Origin: Linum tenue
Lineage: Eukaryota > Streptophyta > Magnoliopsida > Malpighiales > Linaceae
Direction of reading: 5' to 3'
Assembly: GCA_946122785.1 (NCBI GenBank)
Contig: CAMGYJ010000005.1
Location: 91,072,547 to 91,136,546 of the forward strand
Length of the DNA: 64,000 nt
Shown here: positions 42,800 through 52,938 of the stretch, piece after piece
Layout: each line of letters starts with the position of its first letter
Position numbering within the stretch: the stretch's first letter is position 1
Notes under the pieces: model-generated
The model's database searches: none
What the model was told of the DNA's origin: nothing
Seen by the model: only the letters and a program-made list of their open reading frames with translations
Made by a program: the position numbers and the translations under genes

Positions 42800-44260
42800 G
42801 CTTGTCTACGACCAACCTTAAACCATTGCTTTGAGGTTTTGAAGAACACATACTGACATACATACGATAGAATGTTTGGTTTGTCTAGTCAACGACAACA
42901 ATAGAAGAAAAGAACAACACTCGAGAGTAAGAAGCTTCAATTTGGGGATTTAGGATTTTGATTTCAAGTTACAAGAATAAGAAACCAAGAAATTCGAAGG
43001 AATCACATGGTTGGCTTGATGGCTTCTTCCCCTCCATGGGTTCGCGAGAAATAACATATGAATGGGAGCCATAAAATTTCTTCATCTCATAATTTCTTTG
43101 TTTTAACAATTATCTTAATAGGTCGAGAGTCTAGTGTAATAAGTTGGATGGTTCAAGAACTGTGTTTGGTTTGCTAGTCTCGTCAATAATTATCCCTTTT
43201 GCAGCTATGCTTGAACCGGACTAGTAACTATTTTCAGAGACCGAATAAGGTGCTAGCATCTCAAGTATTAGCATCATAATAAGAATAATTATTAAGGATA
43301 TTTTTCTCACATCGATTTCTAATAGTTTATTTAGAATTTTATACATCTTTAGTCTTTACTATCACAAGTTAACAAGCATACCCATTTGCTTATTTTTTTT
43401 TGCCCATTTGTATAACTCAACTATAATAATGTAATAATTTTACCCTTTCGTTAAGTTTTTCTTCCATTCCCCTTTGTAGGAGAGGGAAAATGAAACATTT
43501 ACCACACCCATTTTTATATTTCCATGCTTTTATTTTTAATTTTGTTGTGTATTCTTTCATTTGTTAGTAGGAGAAGAAATTTTCTTTTATTCCTCCACAG
43601 AAGCTCGAAGCATTTCCTTCCCAATCTCCTCCATTCAACACACCCTCATAATCAATCTTGCCATTTCCTCTTATTCCAGCTCACTAATTCCATAAACCCA
43701 TACAATACATTCATGAGATTCCAATATCCTATCCCCAACTAAATATTAATTTTAAGGGTAATGACTTTTTATTAGCCTAACCTTTTACGAATTCTTTTTT
43801 GTTAGCCAAATATATCAAAATACTATGAATTAGTCAAATGTTAACTTTCAGTTAGCAATTCTGTTAGTAATATTGACTTGGCAACATGATACTCACTTTG
43901 AAGAGACACATAAAGGTCAACATTCCAAAATTTTAGTATTTTAACTAATAAAAGAGTTACAAAATTATTAACAATAAATTAAAAATGGGTAATACTTTGT
44001 TGCATTATGAAAGATTTGGCTAATTAATAGCATTTTAATAGGTTTGAATAACATAAAAGAATCTGAAAAAGGTTTGAAAAAAATAGACATTACCCTAATC
44101 TAATTTATGGGCAAAGGGAAGCCGATCTACAACTATTTCATTCTCATCTCCATCTGCTCGCACCACTTTAAGCAGCTCCACCGCAACCAGAAGGCATCTC
44201 TGCTGGCACACGAAAACCATCTTCTTGTCTACCTACTACCAAGCGCCATCTTCTTCCCCT
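42800..44260. other. AT-rich interior of the MULE region, probably with a small insertion
   Basis: No domain is recognisable. 43760-44060 has short inverted and repeated motifs (GTTAGCAATTCTGTTAGTAATATTG and related) resembling a small non-autonomous element. The frame at 43524-43742 has no family match that I know. Confidence 0.3.
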
Positions 44261-44261
44261 T

Positions 44262-45190
44262 TCATAAACGTCGCTGAGACGAATTCCACTCCCCATGGTC
44301 GTTAGACGTGGTAAATGGACTGGACTCATTGATTGGATTAATAGATTGGTTCAAGTGGATTGATAGATTGATCCGTGAATCCAAATGACATGAATCATCA
44401 ACACCTTCAAGAGGGTCGAATCTTTCTGCACTGACATTTTCTTCCTCTTCATCATCTTCACAATCACTAACTGGAGCTGACGACACATCTTCCATCTCAT
44501 CTAGATAATGAAAGGCACCATCTTCAGCTCCGTAATGGTAGTTGTGATTACTACCGCTGCTTGCATGGAAGTCATACTCGAGTTGGCCTTCTTGTTGGTT
44601 GTCATGGTATTGTTGGGATTATTGAACGTATGATGGGAAGGGTTGATGATGATGGCCTCCACCTCCTTCTTGGTACTCATGGTACTGTTGGGCTTCTTCT
44701 TCATATGATGGGAAAGATTGATGATGATGACCTCCACCTCCTTCTTGGTACTCATGGTAGGATTGATCATCATGGTAGCCTTGATAGGAAAGATCTTTAT
44801 ATACCCCACCGCCAACGAGAATACCATATGTTTGGCCACCTCTAGGATGACCTCCACCGCCTTCAACCTCTTTAGTGTAAAAAATATATCTGCTTTGGAA
44901 ATGTTATTGACATCCAGAAAATCGAGCATGTCATCAACTTCATCCTTACTAGTTAAGAGAAATTTCTCATACAACAACGACCCACCTTCTTTGTTTGGAT
45001 ACCGATACACCAAACGATCAACTCTTCTCGTGCCCTCCATGCAAGTAACCCTAGTGCACATATGACAGAGCTCTTCACGGTTCAGGCGCGTACCAATCTT
45101 CACTTTATGAAAATCACCACCTACATAACGTACCCCTTTCTAGTCTCTTTCGTGTAACCATCGATCATATCAAAAGCGTGAATTTTCGAC
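44262..45190 (-). pseudogene. MULE transposase N-terminal part with His/Gly/Gln-rich repeats
   Basis: From the minus-strand VGGDFHKVKIGTRL (about 45120-45090), a typical MULE start, the protein continues RRVDRLVYRYPNKEGG and LTSKDEVDDMLDFLDV. In the next frame (about 44850-44590) two tandem units read YHEYQEGGGHHHQSFPSYEE-like sequence, followed by an acidic region SDCEDDEEEENVSAERFDP (44470-44400). The repeat frame differs from the frame of the start, so a frameshift lies near 44860, and a TGA interrupts the second unit. MULE N-terminal regions often have acidic linkers; the His/Gly repeat is unusual. Confidence 0.65.
44589..44741. repeat. Tandem repeat, two units of 78 and 75 bp, plus a partial third
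   Basis: Units begin TTCTTGTTGG (44589), TTCTTGGTAC (44667) and TTCTTGGTAC (44742, partial). Each ends GATGATGATG.CCTCCACCTCC. They encode the His/Gly-rich repeats of the MULE protein on the minus strand. Confidence 0.8.
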
Positions 45191-45199
45191 AGGCCATCT

Positions 45200-45464
45200 G
45201 CAATAAATTTATTTTAAAATTAACTAAGCGTGAATCATTACATTCTCTATATTATCTAAAGACATACATAATATACAAGAAACAAATGTAACCATAACAA
45301 AGTAATAAAAATGAATACAAAACAAACGTACGGAGTAATATAATTGCAAACAGTGAAAAAACAGTTGGTAGAAGAACAAAAATTAAAGGAAGAAGGAGAG
45401 ACAGAGGAAGTAGTGAAGAGTTGAGGGTGAAGGGTGCTGCATTTTATATGCAAAATGTGACTTG
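45200..45464. other. Upstream flank of the MULE coding region
   Basis: AT-rich, with no recognised gene. It may be the MULE 5' leader on the minus strand. Confidence 0.3.
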
Positions 45465-45521
45465 AAAACCGCCACACCCCCCGATGGTCCACAGTAGACC
45501 ACTAGGGGGTGTGGCAGTTTT
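45465..45521. repeat. Imperfect palindrome with 18-bp arms
   Basis: AAAACCGCCACACCCCCC (45465-45482) is inverted at 45504-45521 as AGGGGGTGTGGCAGTTTT, with 16 of 18 positions pairing. The spacer has further pairing (TGGTC / GACCA). Confidence 0.85.
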
Positions 45522-45639
45522 CATTACATACCCAAACCCCACGTATGTCGATCGACCGAATGCCGACATATTGGTTGTCGGGGGATAGGGATATCACATA
45601 AACCGTAGGATTCCCCAGTGATTTTATGTATGCAGATCG

Positions 45640-45790
45640 GATCACCAAGGACTAAGGCAGTTCTTTTTGTGAAATTAAAACCACTAGGGGGTTCCTGCGG
45701 TTCTTTGTAGGTGGTCAGCCAGAGAACCGCAGCCACTCCCTGCCGTTCTTTCACAAAATGAAAACCGCAGCACTCCAAGAGTGATGCAGT
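45640..45790. repeat. Second palindrome cluster with GCGGTT / AACCGC arms
   Basis: TGCGGTTCT (45696-45704) is inverted exactly as AGAACCGCA (45723-45731). Further AAAACC / GGCAGTTC and CTGCCGTTC copies flank it, together with a second TTTCACAAAA / TTTTTGTGAAA pair. The composition recalls long terminal inverted repeats of MULE-type elements. Confidence 0.7.
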
Positions 45791-45839
45791 CCTTGTAAAA
45801 CTGTGGAATGAATGATTTTTTTTAAAAAGAGTGATATTT

Positions 45840-46104
45840 TTGGAATTTTTAATTTTTGTGTGGTATAATTGGTTAATTCCGGTTTAATTAATTAAAAACA
45901 AAAGGTAAAAATGAAGGGCAAATTTGGCTTCCCCATAAAAGAGATTACGGAAAACTTGTCGAGACGGTAAAGTTGTCATATTTATATCTTACCATTACTA
46001 TATGGAGATTCTCCATCACAACATACTCTATTTAAATTTTCCAGCTTTCTAAGAGTTTGTAGGAAGGATATTTTTGTCATTTAAATTATTAAAATAAATT
46101 ATTT
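45840..46104. other. AT-rich stretch, no gene
   Basis: Nothing could be recognised. Confidence 0.35.
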
Positions 46105-46380
46105 TTAGATTACTAAATCAAATTAATATGTCTGTCTTATTTATACGTGTAGTGGTAGGATTTTATTCATTAATAATAAATATATCAAAATATTTTAGAC
46201 TTCTAAATCAAATAAATATGTCTACACATTATTTATACGTGTAGTGGTAGGTATTTTATTCATTAATAATAAATATGTCCAATTATATTTAGACTTCTAA
46301 ATCAAATAAATATGTCTACACATTATTTATACGTGTATTGGTAGGATTTTTGTTCATTAATCATAAATATGTCCAAATAC
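46105..46380. repeat. Minisatellite, three units of about 90-94 bp
   Basis: Units start with TTAGA(T/C)T.CTAAATCAAA at 46105, 46195 and 46289. They share TTATTTATACGTGTA.TGGTAGG and TTCATTAAT.ATAAATAT. Confidence 0.85.
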
Positions 46381-47340
46381 AATATTTATAATCTTTAGTT
46401 TGAAAACTAAACATATGGAATTTTAAGCTATTGGTTAGTAGCTAACTAGCTATGTCAATTAAGAATCTTTAATTGATATAGGTTTCGTATTTGTAAGGAT
46501 GGAGGTAGTGAATTTGAAAATAGTGATATTGAGTAGTGATGTTGTTGAGAAGAAGAGATAGACTATTGATGATGATAGAGAGACTTCAGTGATGAATATG
46601 AAACTATAATTATTGACATAGATGATGATGGCGAAGCAATAGCAAAGAAGTCCCTAAGAAAAATTACATTAATTTCTTACAGCAACAAGTAAATTGAAGT
46701 ATAGTTTGATTTTTAAGAGTTAGTTCCCTTCCATGAGTTCTAATATTTATTTTCAGTAAGAACTTTTGTTGATGAATCGATGAGCATATCAGAAAACTTT
46801 ATGATGTATGTTCTTTTTTTGTTATTTCCCATAAATTGAATAGTTCAAGTCTTTTGACTTTTGATATCAACACAAATATATCTTGCTTAGTGCAGTTACA
46901 ATTGTTGCTTATGTGTTTGAAATAATACATCCAGCCAACAAACATGGTGTTTTTGTTATTGATGTACCGATTAGCATATAAGAAAATACCATGATGTAAG
47001 TTCCTTTTTTCACAATTTAATAGTTCAAATTTTTTTACTTTTGAAATAATGTATTCGGCCAACGGGCCGGGTTTCAATCTAGTAGTAGAAGAATACAAAT
47101 GTACAAAATATTAGTAGAGAGGCATGTTAATTATCTCGCGATAGTAAAGGAGCTATTAACCCTTTATTTTATCTCATTATCGGAAGAAGTTGAAGGCATC
47201 TTCATATATATGTCATCTGCAAAAGTAAAGATGGAATTCACATACTATATCACCAGCAGCCATCCCTAAACTTTACAGATCTCCATTGTCCCCAAAATGA
47301 AGAAAGAAGAGCATTACATGTTCTCAGTAGTCCCCAAAAC
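46381..47340. other. AT-rich region downstream of the RopGEF gene
   Basis: No gene is supported. An imperfect direct repeat is visible (46745-46870 versus 46955-47060, sharing GATGA/ACCGATTAGCATAT.AGAAAA..CATGATGTA.GTTC). 47160-47340 probably includes the 3' UTR of the RopGEF gene on the minus strand. Confidence 0.4.
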
Positions 47341-50048
47341 CTACAGATCCTCAGCTGGTGAGCCACTGCACGACCCCACGCCTTCTCTTAACCGGTCACA
47401 AGATTCAAACCCACGTTGAGAAGTGGTTGCAGCTTTCTTCTCAATCCTCTTCTCCAATGTTCCTTCATTCTCACTCATACCACCATAATCCTTGTTCGGC
47501 TTCCCTTCCACGCTAAGATAGTCCGTCAACACCTTCTTCACACCAAACCCTCGCTGTGGTATCTTCCCACTAGTCCTGAAGGGTGATTTTGTCGCATTCT
47601 CCCCTTTCACCGCCGCCGGTGAAAAGTTTGGCCCCGTGAATCCTGTTTTGAATGGACTGTTCGACACCGGAACAGAGTATGGGATATTGACGCTCCGGTG
47701 AGCAATCACACTCACTTTAGAGATGGAAGGGAACTGGTCCGAATGTTTGGTTAGATCGTCCACGTAGAGCAGGTCATCAATCCTTGCAACGATGTTGAAT
47801 GCCAAGCTCTCCAAAACCCTCGAGTAGCTCTCCAGAATTGACTTCCCAACGTCCTGAAATAAATAAGAAATTCATTAAAGATCTTATGTTTCACAGGCAC
47901 AAACTTCTTAAGAATCTGTAACGAGTTCATTTGTTTCCAACACTGTGTCAGTCATTCGGATTAGGAGGACATTAAAGTGCAATTCATGAACTAACCTTGT
48001 TGTATTGGATTTTGCTCATGTCTAGAGCTGTCTGGGGTAGACCAGGGAACTTCTGTTTCAAACAGAGAAGCAAGCTTTCCGCTCGATCAACAAGCAATTC
48101 TCTCTTGTCTCCATCTACCATCAGCTCTTTCATCAATTCCCACGAAGACTTGGAGCTCGACCGAGACGTGTTGCTGTTGCCTGTGGATTTGGAGTTGGAC
48201 CTCTTTCGCCACACGTAGATGCACGACTCGACTCGATTCGCAAGTTCTATAGCTTGGTGTTCGGTGGAGAGTTCAAGGCAATCCAGGAGGCATTCCGGGG
48301 AAAATTGGTCCGACGAAATGTATCGATAAATTAGATCCCCTAAGCTCGCCTTCCCATTCTGATAAACCAAAGTCTCAAACCACTGAGTTTTGCTTTCGTT
48401 AGTGAACAGTGAACCAAAATCTACAAGTAAACGCTGTTGTATACCTTTGGGAGAGCATCCAAGTAGGAGTCAGGAACTTCCATATCAGATAAAGCAATAC
48501 TGTTGATTGCCATTGCGGCTTTCAGTATCTGGTTTGTGCAATCCCTTTTGTGCTGCAATTGCTTCCTTGAATCTTCCTGGAGACCACCGGTAGGAACACG
48601 TGGCACCGGCAGCCACCATTTTTCCTCTTGGCGGGGAAGGTTTCGTCGAAAGGACGATGACCCGTCTGTCTCAGTTGCTACGATACCTTGATCAACGTAC
48701 CAGAACTCTGTGTTCTCAAAACTGTCCAATATTTCCTGTCATTTTAACAATAAGGGTTCGCTTTTCAGAATTGGGCTTTTGAGAAATGCAAAACCCACTT
48801 GGGGAATGTTGAATTAGGGTGACTCTTACGAGAAGCATGTTGTCCAATTTGCGGAGAGCAGGTAGATTTATGTAAAGATCAGATCTTGGCCTACAAGTCA
48901 TGACTTCAAGCTTGCTTCCATCAGGAAAAGTCTGCCATGAAGGAATCAACTCGACGATGTGGTCACTCACGCAGAGAAGCCATTCCATTTCTCTGCGCCA
49001 CATTGCTTTTTTCTCTGGCGGTAAAGGCTCCAATCGCCATAGTTGCCCAAACAGAGTCGCTGTAACCACCAGCGTTAAAAACAAAGACAGTGGGGGAAAG
49101 CTAGAGTTAATGGTAACGGGGGGAAAAAAAGAGAACAGAGAGGTGGCCTTACCGCAGAGATTAGTAATGGCGTTTGAAATAGCCAACGCCGTGCAAACCC
49201 CATTCCCACAGCCTGACATATCTTCACCAAGCAACAGCTTCGAGAATCTTTCCTTCATCATCTCTATCTCTGCGAACATTTGGCGCTAATTTCAGATGTT
49301 ACCCACCAGGTGTTCGAGGGAATTCCTGAACGAAACAAAGCAAAGAATAATTACCAGAAATTGAAGACCCGCGTTCGTTCGGCTTCCTCCCACCCGCTTT
49401 CTCTTCCTCATCGGCGGAGATATTGGTGCTGGTACAATCAGGGACTTCATCTTTTCTCACGCTCCAACGCATGGACGGCGGCGGGGGCGAGATAGACTCC
49501 TCCTCTTCTCCATCGGAGCTACAACGACTCTGTTCTTCCTCCTCGTGGGCTGTCGTCTCCGAGGTCAAGAAGTCGGAGCTCGAACTGCTTTCTCTGCATT
49601 TGTCTTCCATAAATTCGCCAAAAGTCCGAACAACCTCTCCATTGTTCCCCCCGCCAAGCCTCCTTCCGTTGGCCATTTTTGCTTCTTCGTCTTTGAGAAA
49701 CCCAGGGGAGTCGCAGAAAGCAGAGTTGTTTACGACCATGCAACTGAACTTGAACTTCCCGAGGCGAAACCCACCACCACTACCACCAACAACAGTAGCG
49801 CCACTCGAGGAGCTAACTTTGTCCGAGGAGGAGCACCAATGTAGCACGTACTTTGAGACCCAGAAACCAAATAAAGAAAGGTAGCGGCCGCTGAAGGTCG
49901 TAGAAGCTCTGCAGCTATCCCTGAGCTTCCCAAGTAGCAGGCAGGTGGGAGCACAAAGGTTATTGAGGTGGTGGGAAGAAGGTTGGTGGTATTGTTGTGG
50001 ATGCTCTGTATTCTCTCTCTCTTTTTGGTGAGTGAAAGCTCTATCCAT
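47341..50048 (-). CDS. ROPGEF: Rop guanine nucleotide exchange factor (PRONE domain), 735 aa, six exons
   Basis: It activates plant Rho (ROP) GTPases by exchanging GDP for GTP at the plasma membrane, usually under receptor-like kinases in polar growth. Exons on the minus strand: 50048-49355, 49269-49153, 49059-48830, 48735-48445, 48358-47996, 47853-47341; every intron is GT..AG and the joined frame is 2,208 nt. Residues 1-231 form a variable N-terminus with an acidic [16 protein letters not shown] stretch. PRONE runs from about 232 to 605: [104 protein letters not shown]. The tail (606-735) has [20 protein letters not shown] and [12 protein letters not shown], shared by one RopGEF subgroup and thought to be regulatory. 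The length is at the top of the family range. A second in-frame Met at residue 104 is an alternative start. The subgroup resembles RopGEF5/6/7, from memory. Confidence 0.93.
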
Positions 50049-50215
50049 AATACGGTATCATCTTCGACCCAAGCCTACTACTACTCCATTGTGAGGGCAA
50101 AATAGAGAACCTGAACGAGGAAAAATCATTCTTTTCTTATTAAATTTGTTATTTTTTTCACTTTTGGAGGGGAGACATTAAATTTGGTTTGTTGTGTTTT
50201 ATAGCCTGTGGAGAA
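50049..50215 (-). promoter_or_regulatory. Putative core promoter and 5' UTR of the RopGEF gene
   Basis: On the minus strand CTATAAAAC lies at about 50197-50205, some 150 bases upstream of the ATG at 50048, a normal position for a plant TATA box. Confidence 0.5.
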
Positions 50216-51149
50216 AGGCAAGTGGAGAGGTGAGCAAAGTAGAGGGGAAGGAAGGAACGCTCTTCTTAATTATTATGGTTCCTTCCTTGTTATTATTACT
50301 TGTCCAAGCACATGATCTGAGACGAACCTGAGAGAAAGTGAAGGAGAAGGAAGGCTCTTCTTAATGATGACGGATGACCGCGGTTTGTTCTCATTATTGT
50401 TCTCTTGCCAAAGAAAACAGAGGATTTTTACTTTGTTGCTCTGTTTTCATCTAGCTTATATTCTGTTTATGAAATCCTTTTTAATTTTATCCCCCTTCTA
50501 ATGGAAAGAAAAATACAAAGGATAGACTTTTCCCCTAACTTTACTTTTAAGTGGGGTTTGTTTTATGTTTAGTTGGTAGTGGTGTTGGGTTTTGCGTAAA
50601 AAAGGCTTTTCCATGATACGAGGAGGGAGTGGGGAAGATGGCTTGAGAACAAAATAACAAGGAGAAGAAAGATGGCATAATAAGGAAATAACGGGTTGAT
50701 TCAAGACATAGCTTCACCAATAATCCTTATATCTATGTGATATTCTCCACAATGATAACATTAACGAATTTCTTACAATGTCACAATTTGGAAAAAATGG
50801 TAGATCGGTTTTAACAAATAGTCAACCGAACGAAACAATTATCTTGTTGCCACAAAATTGTATCATAAAAAAGAAAAACAATAGCCGATCGGTTAGCATG
50901 TTGAGGTAGGTATTTTATCTTGATTTCGGTCAACCTGTGAAAGCAAGCAGTCGATCGTTGTTTGCCTAGTAATTGTGGGACGCTAATTGCAACAAGATAA
51001 TTCTATCATTTGATCGACCGTTTACATAAAGTGATTGACTGCTTTCTTCTAGGCAAGATAATTTAGAAGTTAATGTAGGCATACCCATAAAATTCAAATT
51101 AGAGATCTATATGTGCCAAGTTTGTATGTATAGTTGCTATTTTTTACGA
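50216..51149. other. Upstream intergenic DNA of the RopGEF gene
   Basis: AT-rich. Two similar segments with AGGGGAAGGAAGGA..CTCTTCTTAAT (about 50245-50270) and AGGAGAAGGAAGG.CTCTTCTTAATGA (about 50341-50366) form a short direct repeat. GATCGATCG-like motifs occur near 50885-51030. No gene is seen. Confidence 0.35.
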
Positions 51150-52200
51150 GAAATTTTATAATATTTTAAAGTATTGGTGTTTAAGTTTTTACCTTTATAG
51201 TATGGTACAACTTCAAGTTGTACCTATACATAGGCGGAGGGAGGGCAGTTTGCCCTTGTCCCAGGGGAGGGGCAAATTTTGTAAGAGTAAAAAATAACCC
51301 CATGTATGTTTGAATTGAGAATAAACTCAACACCTATAACTACAAGTAATATAAGGATATTTTGCCATTACATTATAATTCATTACTTGTTCATTAATTA
51401 CCAAAATATAATTAATTTATTTGTTTCATTCATGACACTATTATTCGACAACAGATTGTTGAGTATTATAATTATTTTATGGCTGGTGAGAGATTTGTTG
51501 GATTGAAAGGAATTGATAAATGATCTCAGATGATGGTGGAGACAAAAGTGCGTAGGTTATATCGATAAGTTTATTTGCTTTTTAAATTAGTTTTGATACT
51601 ACTAGTTGCAACTCCGAACGTAAAAAGAGCATTTTTAGATTGATATATTAAGAACAAATTTCGAAGTCGAATTGATGATCAGTTTGTTAATGATTGTTTA
51701 GTGAGATAGATCGAAAGAGGCTCACTTAAGAGTGTAAACAATTAATTTATTTTGTAATTCTTTCATAATATGAAAACTCGTCGTGGTTGTTTATGCAAAC
51801 AATAATTGTATTAATCATTTATTTCTTTATCAATTAATAAATTATTAGGATATTATTAATTTTAATTTTAATTATTAAAATTAAATTTTTTATATTTTGA
51901 AAAAGGACAGTGGTAGTTCCAAATTCTGCCTCCGTCACTATACCTATACTCTTTTGTAAAATTTCTTTATGGTACAAACTACAAACTAAAGTTGTACTTT
52001 TATGTTATGGTACACAACTTAAAGTTGCACCATCATATAAATGTCAAATTCCCTTATTGTACAACTTCAATTTGTACATTTAACCTAATGGTACAACTTG
52101 AATTTTTAAAATAACATAAATGTCAAATTCCCTTATAGTACAAATTCAAGTTGTACCTTTAATGGTACAACTTCAAATTATATTTAAAAGTACCAATATT
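51150..52200. repeat. GTACAACTT-rich repeat unit hosting a hAT-like element
   Basis: GTACAACTT and its inverse AAGTTGTAC occur many times in 51198-51225 and 51958-52180 (for example GGTACAACTTCAAGTTGTAC at 51204). A homologous inverted copy lies at 55970-56073. The block is interrupted by the element at 51230-51941. Confidence 0.7.
51230..51941. mobile_element. Non-autonomous hAT-like element, 712 bp
   Basis: The 8-bp duplication ACCTATAC flanks it exactly (51222-51229 and 51942-51949). The ends are ATAGGCGGAGGGAGGGCAG and, inverted, ATAGTGACGGAGGCAGAAT, imperfect terminal inverted repeats. It holds no transposase. The left 150 bases recur at 56074-56225 and an inner part at 61902-62130. Confidence 0.8.
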
Positions 52201-52258
52201 TTAAAGTAGAGTAGATGTCCTATTTTTGACATGTTATTGAAAGAGATGTGCAGGTAAC

Positions 52259-52930
52259 TAGGGCTAGAAGTTTGGTACCGGTATTTGGGATATACCGAAT
52301 ACCCTACCGAATTTGTCTATATTTGGTATTACCCAATACATGAATTATTTTTTGGGATTGTGATTGAATTTCATTTGTTATTCGGTATTAGGGATTACGG
52401 GATTGGGATCGGTATATACCGAAATACCGATCAATACCGAAATATAAGCTAGTGTGTATATAATCCTCTCAACTAGACTCTCTCATTCACTACTACACGA
52501 CCGTCAACCACCAAAAGTGTCATTTAATTATATATAGATCATTCCATCACTATTAATAGTCGTCTGTCAACCTCTAATTCGTCAAATTAAAGATTACCAA
52601 TGACAAGAACTCAAGATGTCTCCTCTCCTCCATTCTCTTTAATAAAATCCTAATTCAAGACTCTTTGTTTAGTCTTTTTTCCCTAAATTAAACAATAAAA
52701 TCTAATTTATATATTTAATTATTAATTGTAAAGGTACTTAATTTCGTATTCGATAATATCGATTGGGATAACGAAGTACCGATTGGGATACCGGTATATT
52801 TAGGGATTGGGATTGGGATACCGAAATTATTTAGGAATTGGTATTGAGATTGACTTTAGAGTTTAATTCGTTATTCGGGATTTCGGTATTTAATATTGAA
52901 ATACCGATACCGTACCAATTTCCACCCTTA
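52259..52930. mobile_element. Non-autonomous hAT-like element, 672 bp, rich in GGTATACCG-type motifs
   Basis: Flanks CAGGTAAC (52251-52258) and CAGATAAC (52931-52938) form an 8-bp duplication with one mismatch. The ends are TAGGGCTAGAAGTTTGGTACC and, inverted, TAAGGGTGGAAATTGGTACGG. The subterminal regions are dense in TACCG / CGGTA repeats in both directions, as is typical of hAT elements. It has no coding capacity. Confidence 0.82.
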
Positions 52931-52938
52931 CAGATAAC

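Larger units (their letters stand above)
41800..45190 (-). mobile_element. Mutator-like (MULE) element, decayed, minus strand
   Basis: Three separate coding pieces in N-to-C order on the minus strand (44501-45190, 42560-42796, 41800-42143) match the N-terminal domain, DDE core and C-terminal zinc finger of plant MULE transposases. The intervening 42800-44260 is AT-rich and probably includes later insertions. Terminal inverted repeats cannot be assigned with confidence, although the palindrome-rich 45460-45790 lies just upstream of the N-terminus. Confidence 0.7.

Noticed and set aside
44561..45065. Plus-strand frames rich in Met, Gly and His (94 and 115 codons)
   Set aside because: They are the reverse reading of the MULE minisatellite; the minus strand carries the family signatures.
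46105..46380. CRISPR-like spaced repeats
   Set aside because: The units are contiguous tandem copies without spacers, and the DNA is from a plant nucleus.
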